Source: Dasypus novemcinctus (Eukaryota > Chordata > Mammalia > Cingulata > Dasypodidae). Taken from it: 64,000 nt of DNA. Positions 44,287 through 57,180 of this stretch are shown piece after piece (position 1 is the stretch's first letter; every line of letters starts with the position of its first letter). Made by a program: the position numbers and the translations under genes. The stretch covers positions 67,179,449-67,243,448 of the forward strand of contig NC_080688.1 of assembly GCF_030445035.2 (NCBI RefSeq), read 5' to 3'. The notes under the pieces are model-generated. The model had not been told where the DNA came from, made no database searches, and was given only the letters and a program-made list of their open reading frames with translations.

Positions 44287-45147
44287 TAGGTGCTATTTTT
44301 TTTTTCTTTAATAGAAAAATAGTTTCACAGAACATTCATGCATAAAATACAGCATTCTCATATACTACCTATTAGTAACACCTTGCATTGGTTTGGAACC
44401 TTTGCTACAATTGATGAAACACATTTTATAATTGTACTATTAACTGTTGTCCATGATTTACCTTAGAGTTCACTGTAGGTATTGTGTCATTCCATGGGTT
44501 TCCAAAAAAATTTTTTATTCTGTTACCATATATATATATATATACCCTAATATTTTCCCTTTTAACCATATCAGATATATATTTCAGTGCTGTTAATTGT
44601 GTTCACAATGTTGTGCTACCATCACTACCATCCATTACCAAAATATTTCCATCATTCTGAATAGGAACCCTGTACATTTTAAGCCTTAGCTTCCCATTTG
44701 CTATTCCCGCCCTGTCCCCTGGTAACCTATACTCTAGATTCTGACTCTGCAAGTTTGCTTATTCTAATTATTTCATATATGTGAGATCATATAATATTTG
44801 TCCTTTTGTGTCTGGCTTATTTCATGTAACATGATGCCTTTGAGGTTCATCCATTTAGTCGCATGTATCAGGGCTTCATTCCTTTTTACGACTGAATGTT
44901 AGTCCATTGTTTGTATATACCACATTTTATTTATCCATTCATTGGTTGACTTTCACTTGGGTTGCTTCCATCTTTTGGCACTTGTGAATAATGCTGCTAT
45001 GAACATTGATGTGCAAATACCTGTTGAGTCCCTGCTTTCAGTTCTTTTGGGTATGTACCTAGCAGTGGGATTGCTGAGTCATGTGGTAATTCTATACCTA
45101 ACTTCTGAGGAACTGCTGCATTGTCTTCCACAGCTGCTACATTAGGT
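44287..45147 (-). repeat. L1 3' part
   Basis: T-run, then 'acctgttgagtccctgctttc', 'ttcttttgggtatgtaccta' and 'gcagtgggattgctgagtca', in minus-strand L1 3' order. An (AT)n stretch lies at about 44528-44543. Confidence 0.8.
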
Positions 45148-45154
45148 GTTAATC

Positions 45155-45270
45155 TACGCTCTGCCAATAACTAGCCATGAAACTTGGGCAAATCATTTAA
45201 CCTCTTTATGCCTCAGTTTCTCACTTTTTAATGTAGGTAATAGCTCTTTGAACCACTTACAAGCTACAAA
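45155..45270 (-). repeat. MIR SINE fragment
   Basis: 'gaaacttgggcaaatcattt', 'aacctctttatgcctcagtt' and 'tctcactttttaatgtaggt' are minus-strand MIR text. Confidence 0.7.
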
Positions 45271-45319
45271 AGTATAAGATTGTTCTCCTTTCCTCCTCAT
45301 TTGGCTAATTTTTCTAGTC

Positions 45320-45610
45320 ATTTTTTTAAAACTCAGCTCTGTGTCTTATCCTCTAGGATATTTTTCCTGACCCTTCTTCCCCCTCCAAAAACACACTTGA
45401 GTGAGCTAATCCTCCTAGATAGTATCTTAGCATTTTGAGGCTTATCTCTGTCATAATTTATCATACTCTCTTGAAATTACATAACTCCTCCATGAAACCA
45501 TGTCTTCCTTGGGGACAAGGACCACGTCTTAACTTCTGTATCCTCAGCATCTTAGCATAGTTAGCACACACAGACTCCAGTACATGCTGGATAGATGAAT
45601 TGATGGCTGG
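45320..45610 (+). repeat. L2-like LINE fragment
   Basis: 'aaaactcagctctgtgtctt', 'ccttggggacaaggaccacg' and 'gtatcctcagcatcttagca' followed by 'tacatgctggatagatgaat' follow the L2 3' layout. Confidence 0.55.
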
Positions 45611-46853
45611 CAAAGGAACAGGTAGAAAAACAAAACCTAAAGCAGTTAATGCTGCTGGTTTGGCAGATAATTAAATAAAGATTTTGTTTCTAGGAAAGAA
45701 TTTTGGAATTAATAGGAATGTTGTTATTTACTCTTGCAAAGTAAGAAAAAAATAATACTCTTTACAACTATTTTCCCAGTGTGCTGACTAGGCTAGAAAA
45801 TTACTTTTGTTTTTCCTGAACCCATTTTATCTTAAGAAGTCTTAGCTAATTGAGTTCCAGTAATATTCTTTTTAACAGGTAAGAATAGTTTTAAATTACA
45901 TTTTAAAAGTTTTTAGTTGATAAGCATATTTTATATCTCTTTTAATTATGTATTAAGTATTAGAAGACATAGTTGCTATACCAAAAGATCATACACAATT
46001 TAGAATATCTGATGTGAATAAGTGTGGATTTTTAATGAACAAATCTTGTCTCTTAGCTAGAGTGTGCCTTTTTCAGTGCTGTTCTTCTAAATTAACACAT
46101 TTCCAGAAATCTAAACAACCATTTGAATCTTCCTGGACTAACTTTTATTAGTCAGGAGTTGGCTATATAGTGCCTCTCCATGCTGAAGTTAAGGGAATGC
46201 ATTACTTAAATTGTGAATCATTTGCTTTCTCATCACAAACCCAGATAGGTATTAAAGTGTCTGAAATGTTGTGTTAGCTTCAGATTATTTCTATTAATCT
46301 TTCAGAATATGTCTTCTTTTAGCTTATAAAGGACTTAAAGATTTATTTTAAAGATGTACTTTAATGTATAAGTACCACTAAATAAATACTGAGTTGGAGA
46401 GATGAAGTAGTATGTAGTAGATTAATTGAATATTCATTTGCAGTGAGATTTAAGCTTTCAGAAGTTAACTGTTACATTTTGTTTTACATTTCATTAATGC
46501 TTACCTAAGACAGTGTTTCTTAAACAGGAAATCAGAGGACTGTGCAGGGAGGGGTTTATTATGATTATAGCTATAAAACCCTAATAGTAGTTCTTTGGTA
46601 ATAAGATAAACTAACTCTGAACTATATGTGTAGGGCGCCACCCCCAACTTTTCTCCAATGCTTCCTTCCTCAATGTTGGCTATCTTATAAGAGAAAGACC
46701 AGTATTTTTTTTTCTGATGAAATCATATGGATTTCAGAGATATAGAAATCCTTCTGAATTTTAAATAAATTGAACACTGTTGCTATTAACAGGTAATTCA
46801 TGTTTTCTATTTTCTTGGTTCCGACCATAATACTAGTGAATGTGTCTTGTAAA
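45611..46853. other. Intron 2, nothing recognised
   Basis: AT-rich, apparently unique sequence; no repeat or coding signal. Confidence 0.4.
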
Positions 46854-46866
46854 CCAAATATTTTTC

Positions 46867-47356
46867 TTTTTTTCTTAATATTTTTTATTTATTTATTTAT
46901 TTATTTATTTATTTTTCCTTATTCTCCCCCTCTCTCCCATTGTCTGCTCTCTGTGTCCGTTTGCTGTGTGTTCTGTGTCTGTTGTATTCTCATTAGGCAG
47001 TTCCAGGAACCCATCCTGAGACCTTCCACAGTAGGAGAGCGGTGATCATTCTCTTGTTCCACCTCGGCTGCCCAGTTCTCTGCATCTCATATTGTCTCTT
47101 CTTTGTCTCTTTTTTGTCGCATCATCTTGCTGCGTCAGCTCTCTCTGTGGGCAGCTCCACTCCTAGGCAGTCTGCACTCCTTGCACGGGGGCCACTCCTT
47201 GCGCAGGGGGGCACCCCAGTGTGTGGCAACACTCCTTGCACATGGCAGCACTCCATGTGGGCCAGCTCACCACATGGGCCAGGAAGCCCTGCGTTTGAAC
47301 CCTGAACCTCCTATATGGTGGGCAGAAGCTCTATCCGTTGAGCCATATCTACTTCC
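46867..47356 (-). repeat. DAS-SINE-type element with (ATTT)n tail
   Basis: The head side 'gtttgaaccctgaacctcct' and 'ctatccgttgagcc' is at the right, and a (TTTA)n run (about 46879-46913) marks the tail. The exact 13-bp duplication ccaaatatttttc is at 46854-46866 and 47357-47369. Confidence 0.93.
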
Positions 47357-47369
47357 CCAAATATTTTTC

Positions 47370-48370
47370 AAGATGCATGATTATAAAGAGATATTACTAT
47401 AGATTTCATTTATTTCAGCCAAATTCAAATATCCTAAGGGGCTCTATTTAAATAGTAAAATCATAGATTGCTAGAACTAAGAGAGTAAAATAAATAGTAA
47501 ATGCCTGTGCGAATATTAACTTAATTGGGGAAAGTGTTGAAAAAGATAATTAATAACCCCTTTACTTTGAAGTTTAAGAAATTTAAGCACTAATAGGGCC
47601 CAAGCTTTGTATCTGGAGTTCTGGTTTTCTGATTCTAAGTTCTTTGCGGGCTTTTGTTTATTTTTTTAAATTTTATCTTCCCAAGGCTAGTGTGCTAATT
47701 AAACTAATTCAAATTTTTCTTCTGATTCTTATTTTTTACACAAATAATATTGTGGCTGATAAAGGAAAGAAAATTCGCCCATGCTTCTATCACCCTACTG
47801 TATCTTGTGTGGTTTTATTTTGTCAAGACCCCTCCCATTGCAAGATTGTATTGTAGATACAATTTAATGTTATTTTACCACTGAGAAACGTATTGCAAAT
47901 ATATTTCCGTGAGGCTTCATAAGGTTTATAATATATGGCTATGTAATAGTTTAGTAGATAGATTTGGAATCACAAAGACTGATGGAAGTTCCAGACTGAT
48001 CCCTTACTGGCTGTATAATTTGGAATGTAGATATAACCTTTTTTGGACTCCAGTTTCCTCGTCCAGGTTGCTATAGCGGAAAAAAACAAACCATAAAGCC
48101 ATAAAGCTACTTTATATACTGTAAGACACTATGAAAGTGTGAGGAGTTGTTCCCTTAAGATACGTTTTATAATTTTGTTAGTCATGGCCTTATTGATGAA
48201 TACTGTTTCCAGTTTTTATATAAACCATTATTCAATAGTCATGTTATTGGCTTTAAAAATAAGTATGTGGTAATTTCTTACTAAACCATGATAGATAGTC
48301 TAATTGCACTTGGGTGGGAAAGGAATAAAAGGGACCTTTTCCCCCTCAGCATGCTTACCTTCAAGAGCCT
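47370..48370. other. Intron 2, mostly unrecognised
   Basis: Only a weak minus-strand MIR scrap (about 47980-48065, 'gactccagtttcctcgtcca') is seen. Confidence 0.35.
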
Positions 48371-48375
48371 AGTTT

Positions 48376-48799
48376 AGGGAAGTGGATTTGGCTCAATGGA
48401 TAGAGCATCCGCCTATCACATGGGAGCTCCAAGGTTCAAACCCAGGGCCTCCTGACCTGTGTGATGAGCTGGCCCACGCACAGTGCTGATGCACTCAAGG
48501 AGTGCCATGCCACGCGGGTGTGTCCCCCATGTAGGGGAGCCCCATGTGCAAGGTGTGCGCCCCATAAGGAGAGCCGCACCATGTGGCTGGCAGGGCTGGC
48601 CCCACAGGAGTGGTGCCGTACACACAGAGAACTGACGCAGCAAGATGATGCAAAAAAATAAGACACAGATTCCCAGTGCCACTAACGAGAATACAAGCAG
48701 ACACAGAAGAATACATAGCAAATGGACACAGAGGGCAGACAACTGGGGGGTGGGGCGGAGGAGAGAGTAATAAATAAATAAATCTTTAAAAAAATAAAG
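48376..48799 (+). repeat. DAS-SINE
   Basis: The head 'gggaagtggatttggctcaa' with 'ggttcaaacccagggcctcc' is followed by a full body, a G-rich patch and the tail 'ataaataaataaatcttta'. Confidence 0.92.
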
Positions 48800-48888
48800 T
48801 TTCTTGGCAGACAAATAAGATCTTCAAGATCAGGTTCACTTTTCCACCTATGTCTCCCCCACCCATAATCAGAAGTAACCCAGGGGGA

Positions 48889-49258
48889 AGCAGTCTTGGC
48901 CCAATGGATAGGACATCTGCCTACCACATGGCAGGTCTGCGGTTCAAACCCTGGGCTTCCTTGACCCGTGTGGAGCTGGCCCACGTGCAGTGCTGATGCG
49001 TGCAAGGAGTGCTGTGCCATGCAGGGGTGTCCCATGCATAAGGAGTGTGCCCTGTAAAGAGAGCTGCCCCGCGAAAAAAGTGCAGCCTGCCCAGGAGTGG
49101 GGCCTCACACACGGAGAGCTGATGCAACAAGATGATGCAACAAAAAGAGACACACATTCCTGGTGCTGCTGGCAAGAATATAAGCAGACACAGAAGAACA
49201 CACAGCGAATGGACACAGAGAGCAGACACCTGGGGGGAGGGGAAGAAGAGGAGAGAAG
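48889..49258 (+). repeat. DAS-SINE, tail-truncated
   Basis: The head 'gggaagcagtcttggcccaa' with 'cggttcaaaccctgggcttc' and the body are complete to the G-rich patch. The 'ataaataaatc' tail is missing. Confidence 0.9.
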
Positions 49259-49719
49259 TCTAGGCATTTTTATCAATATTGACTTATTTGGAGAAGCAAC
49301 ATATTTCTAAAGGAAAATAACTCAGAGGATCTTTTCAGACTAGATGAATGAGTTAAACTTCTGCTATTGTAATTTAGGAAGTCACTGCTTATGCAAGCCT
49401 TGATGGGAGAAAAGACAGACTTCTGGAGGGAGGAAGTGACATAGGGAAATGGAGAAAGTAGAAGTGTAGGTTAGAGGAAGATTGTTTATTATGAGAACTA
49501 ATCAATACATTCTTTTAAAGCTAATGTCTTCGTGGACTACTTTTACTAACATCTGGCTAGCAAATTCAAGAATTTGATCTTCTATTAATCTAAATAACAA
49601 TTACATGAAGTTATTTCTTTGATAATCATTTTATCTTCTAGCCTGCATTGTAAATAAAGCATTGTAATTATCACAAATCTCTTGTGTTTTTCCTTGCTGA
49701 GTGCTCGTTTTTCCTCGTT

Positions 49720-50047
49720 GCCCTTTTTTTTTTCTTTTTTCTTTTTCATTAGGAAGCACAGGGAACCAAACCCAGGACCTCCCATGTGGGAGAGGGGGCA
49801 CCTAACTGCTTGAGCCACATCCGCTGCTCCCTGTTTGTTTTTGCTCATTTTCTGCTCGTTGGTTTTTTTTTTTTTGCTTGTTGTTTTTTGTTTTTGTTTT
49901 ACTCCTTGTCTGTTTATTGTTGTTTTTTGCTCATTGTCCAACTGTCACCTCACTGTCTGTTTTTCTTTAGAAGGTACTGGGAACCGAACCTGGGACCTCC
50001 CAGGTGGGAGGCAGACGCGCAACTGCTTGAGCCACATCTGCTCTGGA
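49720..50047 (-). repeat. Dimeric tRNA-derived SINE
   Basis: Two minus-strand modules, 'ccaaacccaggacctcccat' (about 49766) and 'cgaacctgggacctcccagg' (about 49984), separated by T- and TTG-rich linkers. Confidence 0.85.
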
Positions 50048-50195
50048 AAAGCACTTTTAAATAAGCTGCATAGTTCCTTTAAATGTAAATTTTAGCTTTT
50101 TCACTTTAACCTTCTACTAGAGATGGAAAAAAGTGAGAGTTGACAGTTTTGGTTTTTGGTTTTATCCCCTTTTATTTCCCAGGCTTACATAAAAT

Positions 50196-50505
50196 CTTTT
50201 TATTTTTATTGTTATTCCACCCTCCCCGAGATGGCTCCCTCGCATGTTTGCTTGTTGTCTTCTCTCTGTGTCTGCTTATTGTCTTCTTGTTGTCCATTCC
50301 TCTTCTTCAGGAGGCTCTGAGAACTTAACCTGGGAAACTCCCATGTGGGAGGCGGGAGCCCAACTGCTTGAGCCACAGCTGCTCCCTGCTGGTTGCATCT
50401 GCTCATTGCATCTGTTTGTCTTCTTTGGGAGGCACCAGGAACTGAACTCAGGACCTCTCATGTTGGAGGCAAGCTCCCAATTGCTTGATCTATATCTGCT
50501 CCCCC
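50196..50505 (-). repeat. Dimeric tRNA-derived SINE
   Basis: Two minus-strand modules ('aacttaacctgggaaactcc' and 'ggaactgaactcaggacctc'). 'taaaatctt' flanks both sides. Confidence 0.85.
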
Positions 50506-50559
50506 TTATGTAAAATCTTAACAAGAGAACCATGAAACACAAAGGATTTAATAATTTTA

Positions 50560-53500
50560 GTCTTATGTCTTTTTTTTTTTTCTTGGTTAGTCTAGCGAAA
50601 GTCTTTTCAATTTTGTTGATCTTTGCAAAGAACCAGTGTTTGGTTTTGTTTATTTATTTTTCTATTGTTTTTCTTTCCTTTGCTTCATTTATTTCCACTT
50701 AATCTTTATTATTTCATTCTTTCTCTTTGCTTTAGGTTTAGTTTGCTTTTTTCTCCATAGTTTATTAAGGTAGAAGGTTAGGTGATCAATTTTATTTATT
50801 TATTTATTTTTTTACTTTTTTTAATATCAGTGTTTACAGCTATAAATATCCTTCTATATACTGGTTTCACTGCATCCTGTAAGTTTTAAGAGAGAATCAA
50901 GTTGGAGAAATAAATTTGAGAGAAGTCTCAAGTACTAAATCTTTATTTATGTATGTTTTATTTCCAACATATTTGTGCATTTTCCAAATTTCCTTCTGTT
51001 ACTGATTTCTAATCCCATTGTATTGTGATTGGAGAACATGCTTGGAATGACTTATCAAGACTTATCTTATGACTTAACGTATAGTCTGTTCTGGAGAATG
51101 TTCCATGTGTACCTGAGAAGAATGTGTATTCTACCATTGGTGGGTAGAGTTTTCTGTAGATGTCTGTTAGGTCTATTTCATTTATAGTGGTGTTCAAGTC
51201 TTCACTTCCCTTGTTGAACTTCTGTCTAGTTGTTCTATCCATTATTGAGAGTGAGATTGAAGTCTCCAACTAATATTGTTGAAATATCCATTTTTCCCTT
51301 CAATTTTGTCAGTTTTTGCTTCATATACTTTGGTGTTCTATTGTCAGGTATGTATATCTTTATAATTGTATTTCTTGATGTACTTACCCTTTTATTATTA
51401 TAAATTCTTCTGTCCCTAGTAACAATTTTTGTCTTACAGTCTGTTTTATCTGTTATTATTATAACCACTTCAACTCTCTCAGTTACTACTTACAAAGTTT
51501 TTTTTTTCATTTTTTACTTTCATCTTATTTGTGACTTGGGATCAAAAGTGTATCTCTTGTAGATAGCATATGGTTTGATCATGTTTTTTAAATCCATTCT
51601 GCCAATCTCTGCCTTTTAATTGGAGAGTATAATTCATTTACATTTAACCTAATTACTGATAAGGTTCAGGAATCATGTCATGCCATTTTGCCACTTGTTT
51701 TCTATGTCTTTTTTCTTTCGTTATTCCTCCATTGCTTCCTTGTTTTGTGTTAAGTATTTTCTAGAGTACTATTTTAATTCCCTTGTCCTTCCTTTTGCTA
51801 TTTTTCAGTGATGTTCTTAGTGGTTGCCCTGGGAATTAAAATTAATTCTATCTTAATTTATGACAGTCTAGTTCAGATTAATGCCAACTTAATTTCAATT
51901 ATATGTAAGAACTGTTCCTTTATAGATGACTTTATCCCTCCTCTTTTATGCTGTTAGTCATTCAAATTACATCTTTATACATTGTTTGCCCCTCAACACA
52001 GATGTATATGTATTGCTTTATGCAGTTGTCTTTTCAATCTGATAGGAGAAAAAAGATACAAACAAAATTTGTGTTTTCTTTTATATTTACATCTGTAGTT
52101 ACCTTTACTGGCACTCTTTATTTCTTCATCTGGATTCAAGTTACTGTCTAGTGTTCCTTTATTATAGGGCAGGTCTATTGGCAATAAATTCTGTTTTTGT
52201 TTATTTGGGAATGTCTTAATTTCTCTTTTTTTTTTTTTTTTTAAGATTTATTTATTTTATTTCCCTCCCCTTCCCTCCCACCCCAGTTGTCTGTTCTCTG
52301 TGTCTATTTGCTGCATTTTCTTCTTTGTCCACTTCTGTTGTTGTCAGTGGCATGGGAATCTGTGTTTCTTTTTTTTTTGTTGCGTCATCTTGTTGTGTCA
52401 GCTCTCCATGTGTGCGGCGCCATTCCTGGGCAGGCTGAACTTTCTTTCACGCTGGGTGGCTCTCTTTACAGGGCGCACTCCTTGTGTGTGGGGCTCCCTA
52501 TGCGGGTACACCCCTGCGTGGCACGGCACTCCTTGCGCGCATCAGCACTGCGCGTGGGCCAGCTCCACACGGGTCAAGGAGGCCCGGGGTTTGAACCGCG
52601 GACCTCCCATGTGGTAGACGGATGCCCTAACCACTGGGCCAAGTCTGCTTCCCTCTCCTTCATTTTTGAGGGATAATTTTGATGGAAATAGAAATTCTTA
52701 ATTAGCACTTTTTCTTTCAGTACTTAGAATATGTCATCTCCCTTCCTCTGGCCTCTGTGGGTTCTGATGAGATAGGAGCACTTAATCATAGTAAGGATCC
52801 CTTCTATGTGATGAATCATTTCTCTTTTGTTGCAGTCAAGAGTATCTCTTCGTCTTTCTATAGTTTTATTGTTATGTATCTTGGTGTAGATCTCTCTATG
52901 TTTCTTCTGCTTGGAATTCATCAAGCTTTTCGTGTGTATGGACTAATGTTTTTCATCAAAATAGGGACATTTCCAGGCATTATTTCTTCAGACTGTCTGT
53001 CTTTTTTTCTGTGTCCTATCTTCTTGGGACTTCCATTATGCATATGTTCATACTTTTCATAGTGTCTCATACGTCTTTGAGGCTCTGTTTTTGTTTTTTC
53101 ATTCTTTTTCCTTTCTGTTTCTCAGACTGGATAATATCACTTGACCTATCTTTAAATTCACTCATCCTTTTCCCAACTCATATCTGCTGTTGAGTCCCTT
53201 TTAAGTGTTCATTTTAGTTATTGTACTTTCCAATTCCAGAATTTCTATTGGTTCCTTCTTTACATATAATTTCTACCTCTTTATTTATATTCTACTTTAG
53301 GTGAGACCTTTTTCTCATACTTTCCTTTAGTTCTTCAGGCATGGTATCCTTTAATTCTTTGACTGTATTTTAAATAGCTCTTTTAAATTCATTGTTTAGT
53401 AAGCCCATTTTTTAACTGCCATTTTTTTACTGTATATGGGCCAGACTTTGTTTCTTTATATGTCTCATAATTTTTGGTTGAGAACTGGACATTTTTAGCA

Positions 53501-53900
53501 ATATAATGTGGCAGCTCTGGACATCAGATTCTTCTTCCTTTCCAGGGTGTGTTGTTGTTGCTGCTATTATTAGGTGATGTTTCTGAACTAATTCTATAAT
53601 GTCTGTATTCGTTGCGTGTGGCCACTGAGGTCTCTGCTCAATTAGCTTAGCGGCCAGCCAATGATAAAGCAGTTGTTTCCTTAAATGCCTAGAACCACTA
53701 ATTGCTGAAGGGCTCTGTGTGCAAGTGGGACACAACTTCAACACTCAAGCAGGCAGTTTACCACTCCTCATTAATCTTCACTTCTTGCTAGTGCAGAGCT
53801 TCAGGGTTAGCCAGAAGTGAGAACTTAGAGCCTTCTCAGGTCTTCTCTGGATATGTGCACAGCCTTCCTTATTCAGGTGGCCTTCTAAATTGGAATATGT
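50560..53900 (-). repeat. Old L1 with recognisable endonuclease and ORF1 parts
   Basis: Minus-strand L1. About 50590-50650 encodes FFAKINKIEKTFAR, the link between the ORF2 endonuclease and reverse transcriptase. 51009-51468 holds the endonuclease end, with motifs DRTTRQK, DLTDIYRKLYP and YTFFSGTHGTFSRTDY. From about 52690 the ORF1 C-terminal domain, ORF1 N-terminal text and 5' UTR-like sequence follow. The reverse transcriptase and 3' UTR are missing to the left, where SINEs now lie. Stops and shifts make it inactive. Confidence 0.85.
52228..52655 (-). repeat. DAS-SINE inside L1
   Basis: Nearly intact minus-strand DAS-SINE with 'ggtttgaaccgcggacctcc' and 'gccctaaccactgggcc'. The L1 text continues across it ('cttaatttctct' to 'catttttgagggataattt'). 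Confidence 0.93.
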
Positions 53901-54743
53901 TGAAGCTTTGTAGAACCTTCTATGCACATCTCATTCCCCAGCTTTTTAAAAAAGCTTTTTGATTAGCTTATTGGTTGCCTCAATTGTTAACTACCTTAGG
54001 CAGCTGCACTGTTAAGCAATTGCCTCTGATTGTTTTCAAGGCTACTGTAGAGTGGATGGTGCATTGAGAATAAGACAAGTTAAAATGCTACAAAGCTCAC
54101 TGTTCTTACCAAAATTCAGCCATTTTTCATGAAAATATGTCCTGATTGCTGCATTCTTTGGTTAATTTCTAGAGGTCTGAAAAAGTTAATTCTGATAGTT
54201 TTTGCTAGCATTCTTTTTGCTTTTTTAGATGAGATTTTCAGAAGTCCTTACGCTACAATTTTCAATACTAGAAATGAAAAAAGATGCTTCTGATGTAGAT
54301 TAACTCTTTCTTTAGTATTATTTCTTTCTGTCCCCTAGCCAACCGAACTCTTTTCTAGAAGGAGACCCTCTGTCATCAGTTTGATTTATATTCTATCAAA
54401 CTGATTCTTGTTGATTTCATTAATAATGTATGCATGTATGTGTTTACAGTATGTAGTGTAGTGTGGGGTTTCTAAACATAAATAGGTTAATAGTGGGGGT
54501 GTTTTGATTTGCAGCTTGCTTTTATTTCCCCCTTTCTTTAGCATGTCTTGAAGCTCTTTCTCCTATGTTACATATAGATATATCGACCAGGTTCTTTGTT
54601 AACTGTTGTATGGTATTCCATGGTATATATGTAACATAGGGTCCTTAACTATTCCATAACAGATAGGCTTTTATTTAGTTGTAATAGCCAAAAGAACTAG
54701 AAATAATGCAGTAGCTAATCTTTGTATGCCTTTTAAAAAAAAC
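53901..54743. other. Intron 2, nothing firm
   Basis: No gene or clear repeat, though L1 scraps are possible. Confidence 0.35.
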
Positions 54744-55100
54744 ATTTTGGGAAGTGGATTTGGCTCAAGCAGTTGGGTGCCTACGGGAAGTCCCAAGTTC
54801 AGTTCCCAGTGCCTACTAAAAAAGGTGAACAAGACAGTGAGCTGATGCACAGTCTGGCATGGTGAGCTGATGCAATGAGGTGATACAATGAAGAGACACA
54901 ACGAGGAAACACAATGAGAGACACAACAAGTGGGGAGCAGAGGTGCCTCAAATGATTGGGTGCCTCCTTCCCACATTGGAGGTCCTGAGTTTCATTCCTG
55001 GTGCCTCCTAAAAAGATGAGCACACAACAAACAAACTCAGCAGACAGCAAGCACAGACAATGAGGTGTGTGTGTGGGGGGTGGGAATAAATAAAATCTTA
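54744..55100 (+). repeat. Dimeric tRNA-derived SINE
   Basis: Heads at about 54750 ('gggaagtggatttggctcaa') and about 54934 ('gggagcagaggtgcctcaaa'), then a (GT)n patch and the tail 'aataaataaaatctta'. Confidence 0.87.
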
Positions 55101-55114
55101 TAAAAAATTTTTGT

Positions 55115-56035
55115 TTAATAGTTTCCATTTTAACTATTTTCAAATGTACAATTAGGTGACATTAATTACATTGAAAATATTCTGCTACTATCACCAACAT
55201 CAGTTATCCCAACATTTTCATCACCTCAAACAGAAACTCTGTACCCATTAAAAAATAACTCTCCTTTTCCACCCACCTCCACACTTTACTCCCTAGCTCC
55301 TGGTAACCGGTAATCTTATTTGCCTCTAAGAATTTACTTATTCTAGGTATTTCATATAAGGGACATCATACAATATTTGCCTTTTGGTGTCTGACTTATT
55401 TCAGAAAACATGGGTCAAGGTTCATCCATGTAGTAGCATGTATCAATCCTTTATTTTTTAAGGCTGCCTAATGTATGTACATACCACATTCTGTTTATCC
55501 ATTCATCTATTGATGGACACTTGGGTTGCTTCTACCTTTCAGCTATTATGAATCCTACTGCTATGAACATTGGTGTGCAAATATATGTTAGAGTCCCTGC
55601 TTTCATTCTTTTGGGTATATGCCAAAAAGTAGGATTACCAGGTCATAGAAGTAGTTCTATATGCAACATTCTGATGAGTTGTCATACTGATTTTGACAGT
55701 GGCTGCTTCATTTTATGATGCCACCAACAATGTATAAAGATTCCAATTTTTTCACATCCTTGCCAACATTTATTTCCTTTTGTTTTTGTTTTTTTTAGTA
55801 GCCATTCTAGTGGGTATGAAGTATTTCATTGTGGTTTTGATTTGCATTTCTCTGATGACCAATAATGTTGAGCATCTTTTCATGTGCTTATTGGCCATTT
55901 ATATATCTTTTTTGGAAAAATGTCTATTCAAGTCCTTTGCCCATTTTTCAGTTGGCTTATATGTCCTTTTGTTGTTGAATTGTAACATGTATATGCTCCT
56001 TTACTTTATGTGTGACTTTTTCTCTAGAATGGTTA
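55115..56035 (-). repeat. L1 3' part
   Basis: 'ttcttttgggtatatgccaa', 'gtggttttgatttgcatttc', 'tctgatgaccaataatgttg' and 'attggccatttatatatctt' are in minus-strand L1 order. Confidence 0.85.
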
Positions 56036-56088
56036 TGCAGAGGAAGAACTGTTTGATTGAAGAGTAAGGGCATTAAAAACTTTTAAGG

Positions 56089-56489
56089 GAAAACGGACTT
56101 TGGCCCAGTGGTTAGGGCGTCCGTCTACCATATGGGAGGTCCGCGGTTCAAACCCCGGGCCTCCTTGACCCGTGTGGAGCTGGCCATGTGCAGTGCTGAT
56201 GCGCGCAAGGAGTGCCGTGCCACGCAAGGGTGTCCGCCGCGTGGGGGAGCCCCCACGCGCAAGGAGTGCGCCCGTGAGGAAAGCCGCCCAGCGTGAAAAG
56301 AAAGTGCAGCCTGCCCAGGAATGGCGCCACCCACACTTCCTGTGCCGCTGACGACAACAGAAGCGGACAAAGAAACAAAAGCAGACAAAGAAACAAGATG
56401 CAGCAAATAGACACCAAGAACAGACAACCAGGGGAGAGGGGGAAATTAAATAAATAAATAAATCTTTAAAAAAAAAAAAAAAAAAAAAA
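56089..56489 (+). repeat. DAS-SINE, first of a same-site pair
   Basis: Head 'acggactttggcccagtggt', box 'ggttcaaaccccgggcctcc'. It shares with 13705-14222 an internal deletion joining 'ggcgccacccacacttcc' to the 'gctgacgacaacagaag' segment. Duplication aaacttttaagg is at 56077-56088 and 56490-56501. Confidence 0.94.
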
Positions 56490-56501
56490 AAACTTTTAAG
56501 G

Positions 56502-56923
56502 TGGAAGCGGATGTGGTCCAGTGTTTAGGGCCTCCGTCTATCACATGGGAGGTCCACAGTTCAAACCCCAGGCCTCCTTGACCTGTATGGAGCTGGCCCA
56601 TGAGCAGTGCTGATGCGCCCAAGGAGTGCCGTGCCACGCAGGGGTGTCCCCTGCGTAGGGGAACCCACGCGCAAGAAGCGTGCCCCATAAGGAGAGCCGC
56701 CCAACGTGAAAGAAAGTGCAGCCTGCCTAAGAATGGCGCCGCCCACACAGAGAGCTGACACAACAAGATGACGCAACAAAAAGAAACACAGATTCCCGTG
56801 CCGCTGACAACAACAGAAGCAGACAAAGAAGACGACGCAGAAAATAGACACAGAGAACAGACAACCAGGAGGGGCGAGGGGGGGGGGGAATCAATCACTC
56901 AATAAATAAATCTTTCCCAAAAA
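56502..56923 (+). repeat. DAS-SINE, second of a same-site pair
   Basis: Full-length copy with the undeleted middle. It is bounded by aaacttttaagg (56490-56501) and aaaccttttaagg (56924-56936), a third copy of the same target. Confidence 0.94.
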
Positions 56924-57180
56924 AAACCTTTTAAGGATATTTTAAAATTGTCTTCCAAGAGGCCTAAACCAGTGTATACTCCCAGGAACAGAATATGAGA
57001 GTGCCTCTTTTATCATGCCATTAACAATGCTGGATATTATTAATCTTATGAATTTTTTACAACCTCAGCAAAATTATTCCCTTCAATTTTTAAAATTTGC
57101 ATTTATATTGCATTTTAAAGGACAGTATCATTGTTACCCAGTAAATAATACTTCTTAATTATTATATTTTTTTTCTTTAG

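Noticed and set aside
51009..51468. - strand frames with an endonuclease motif as a host gene
   Set aside because: The motifs are those of L1 ORF2 endonuclease, and the surroundings are L1 with stops and frameshifts, so it is a dead retrotransposon.
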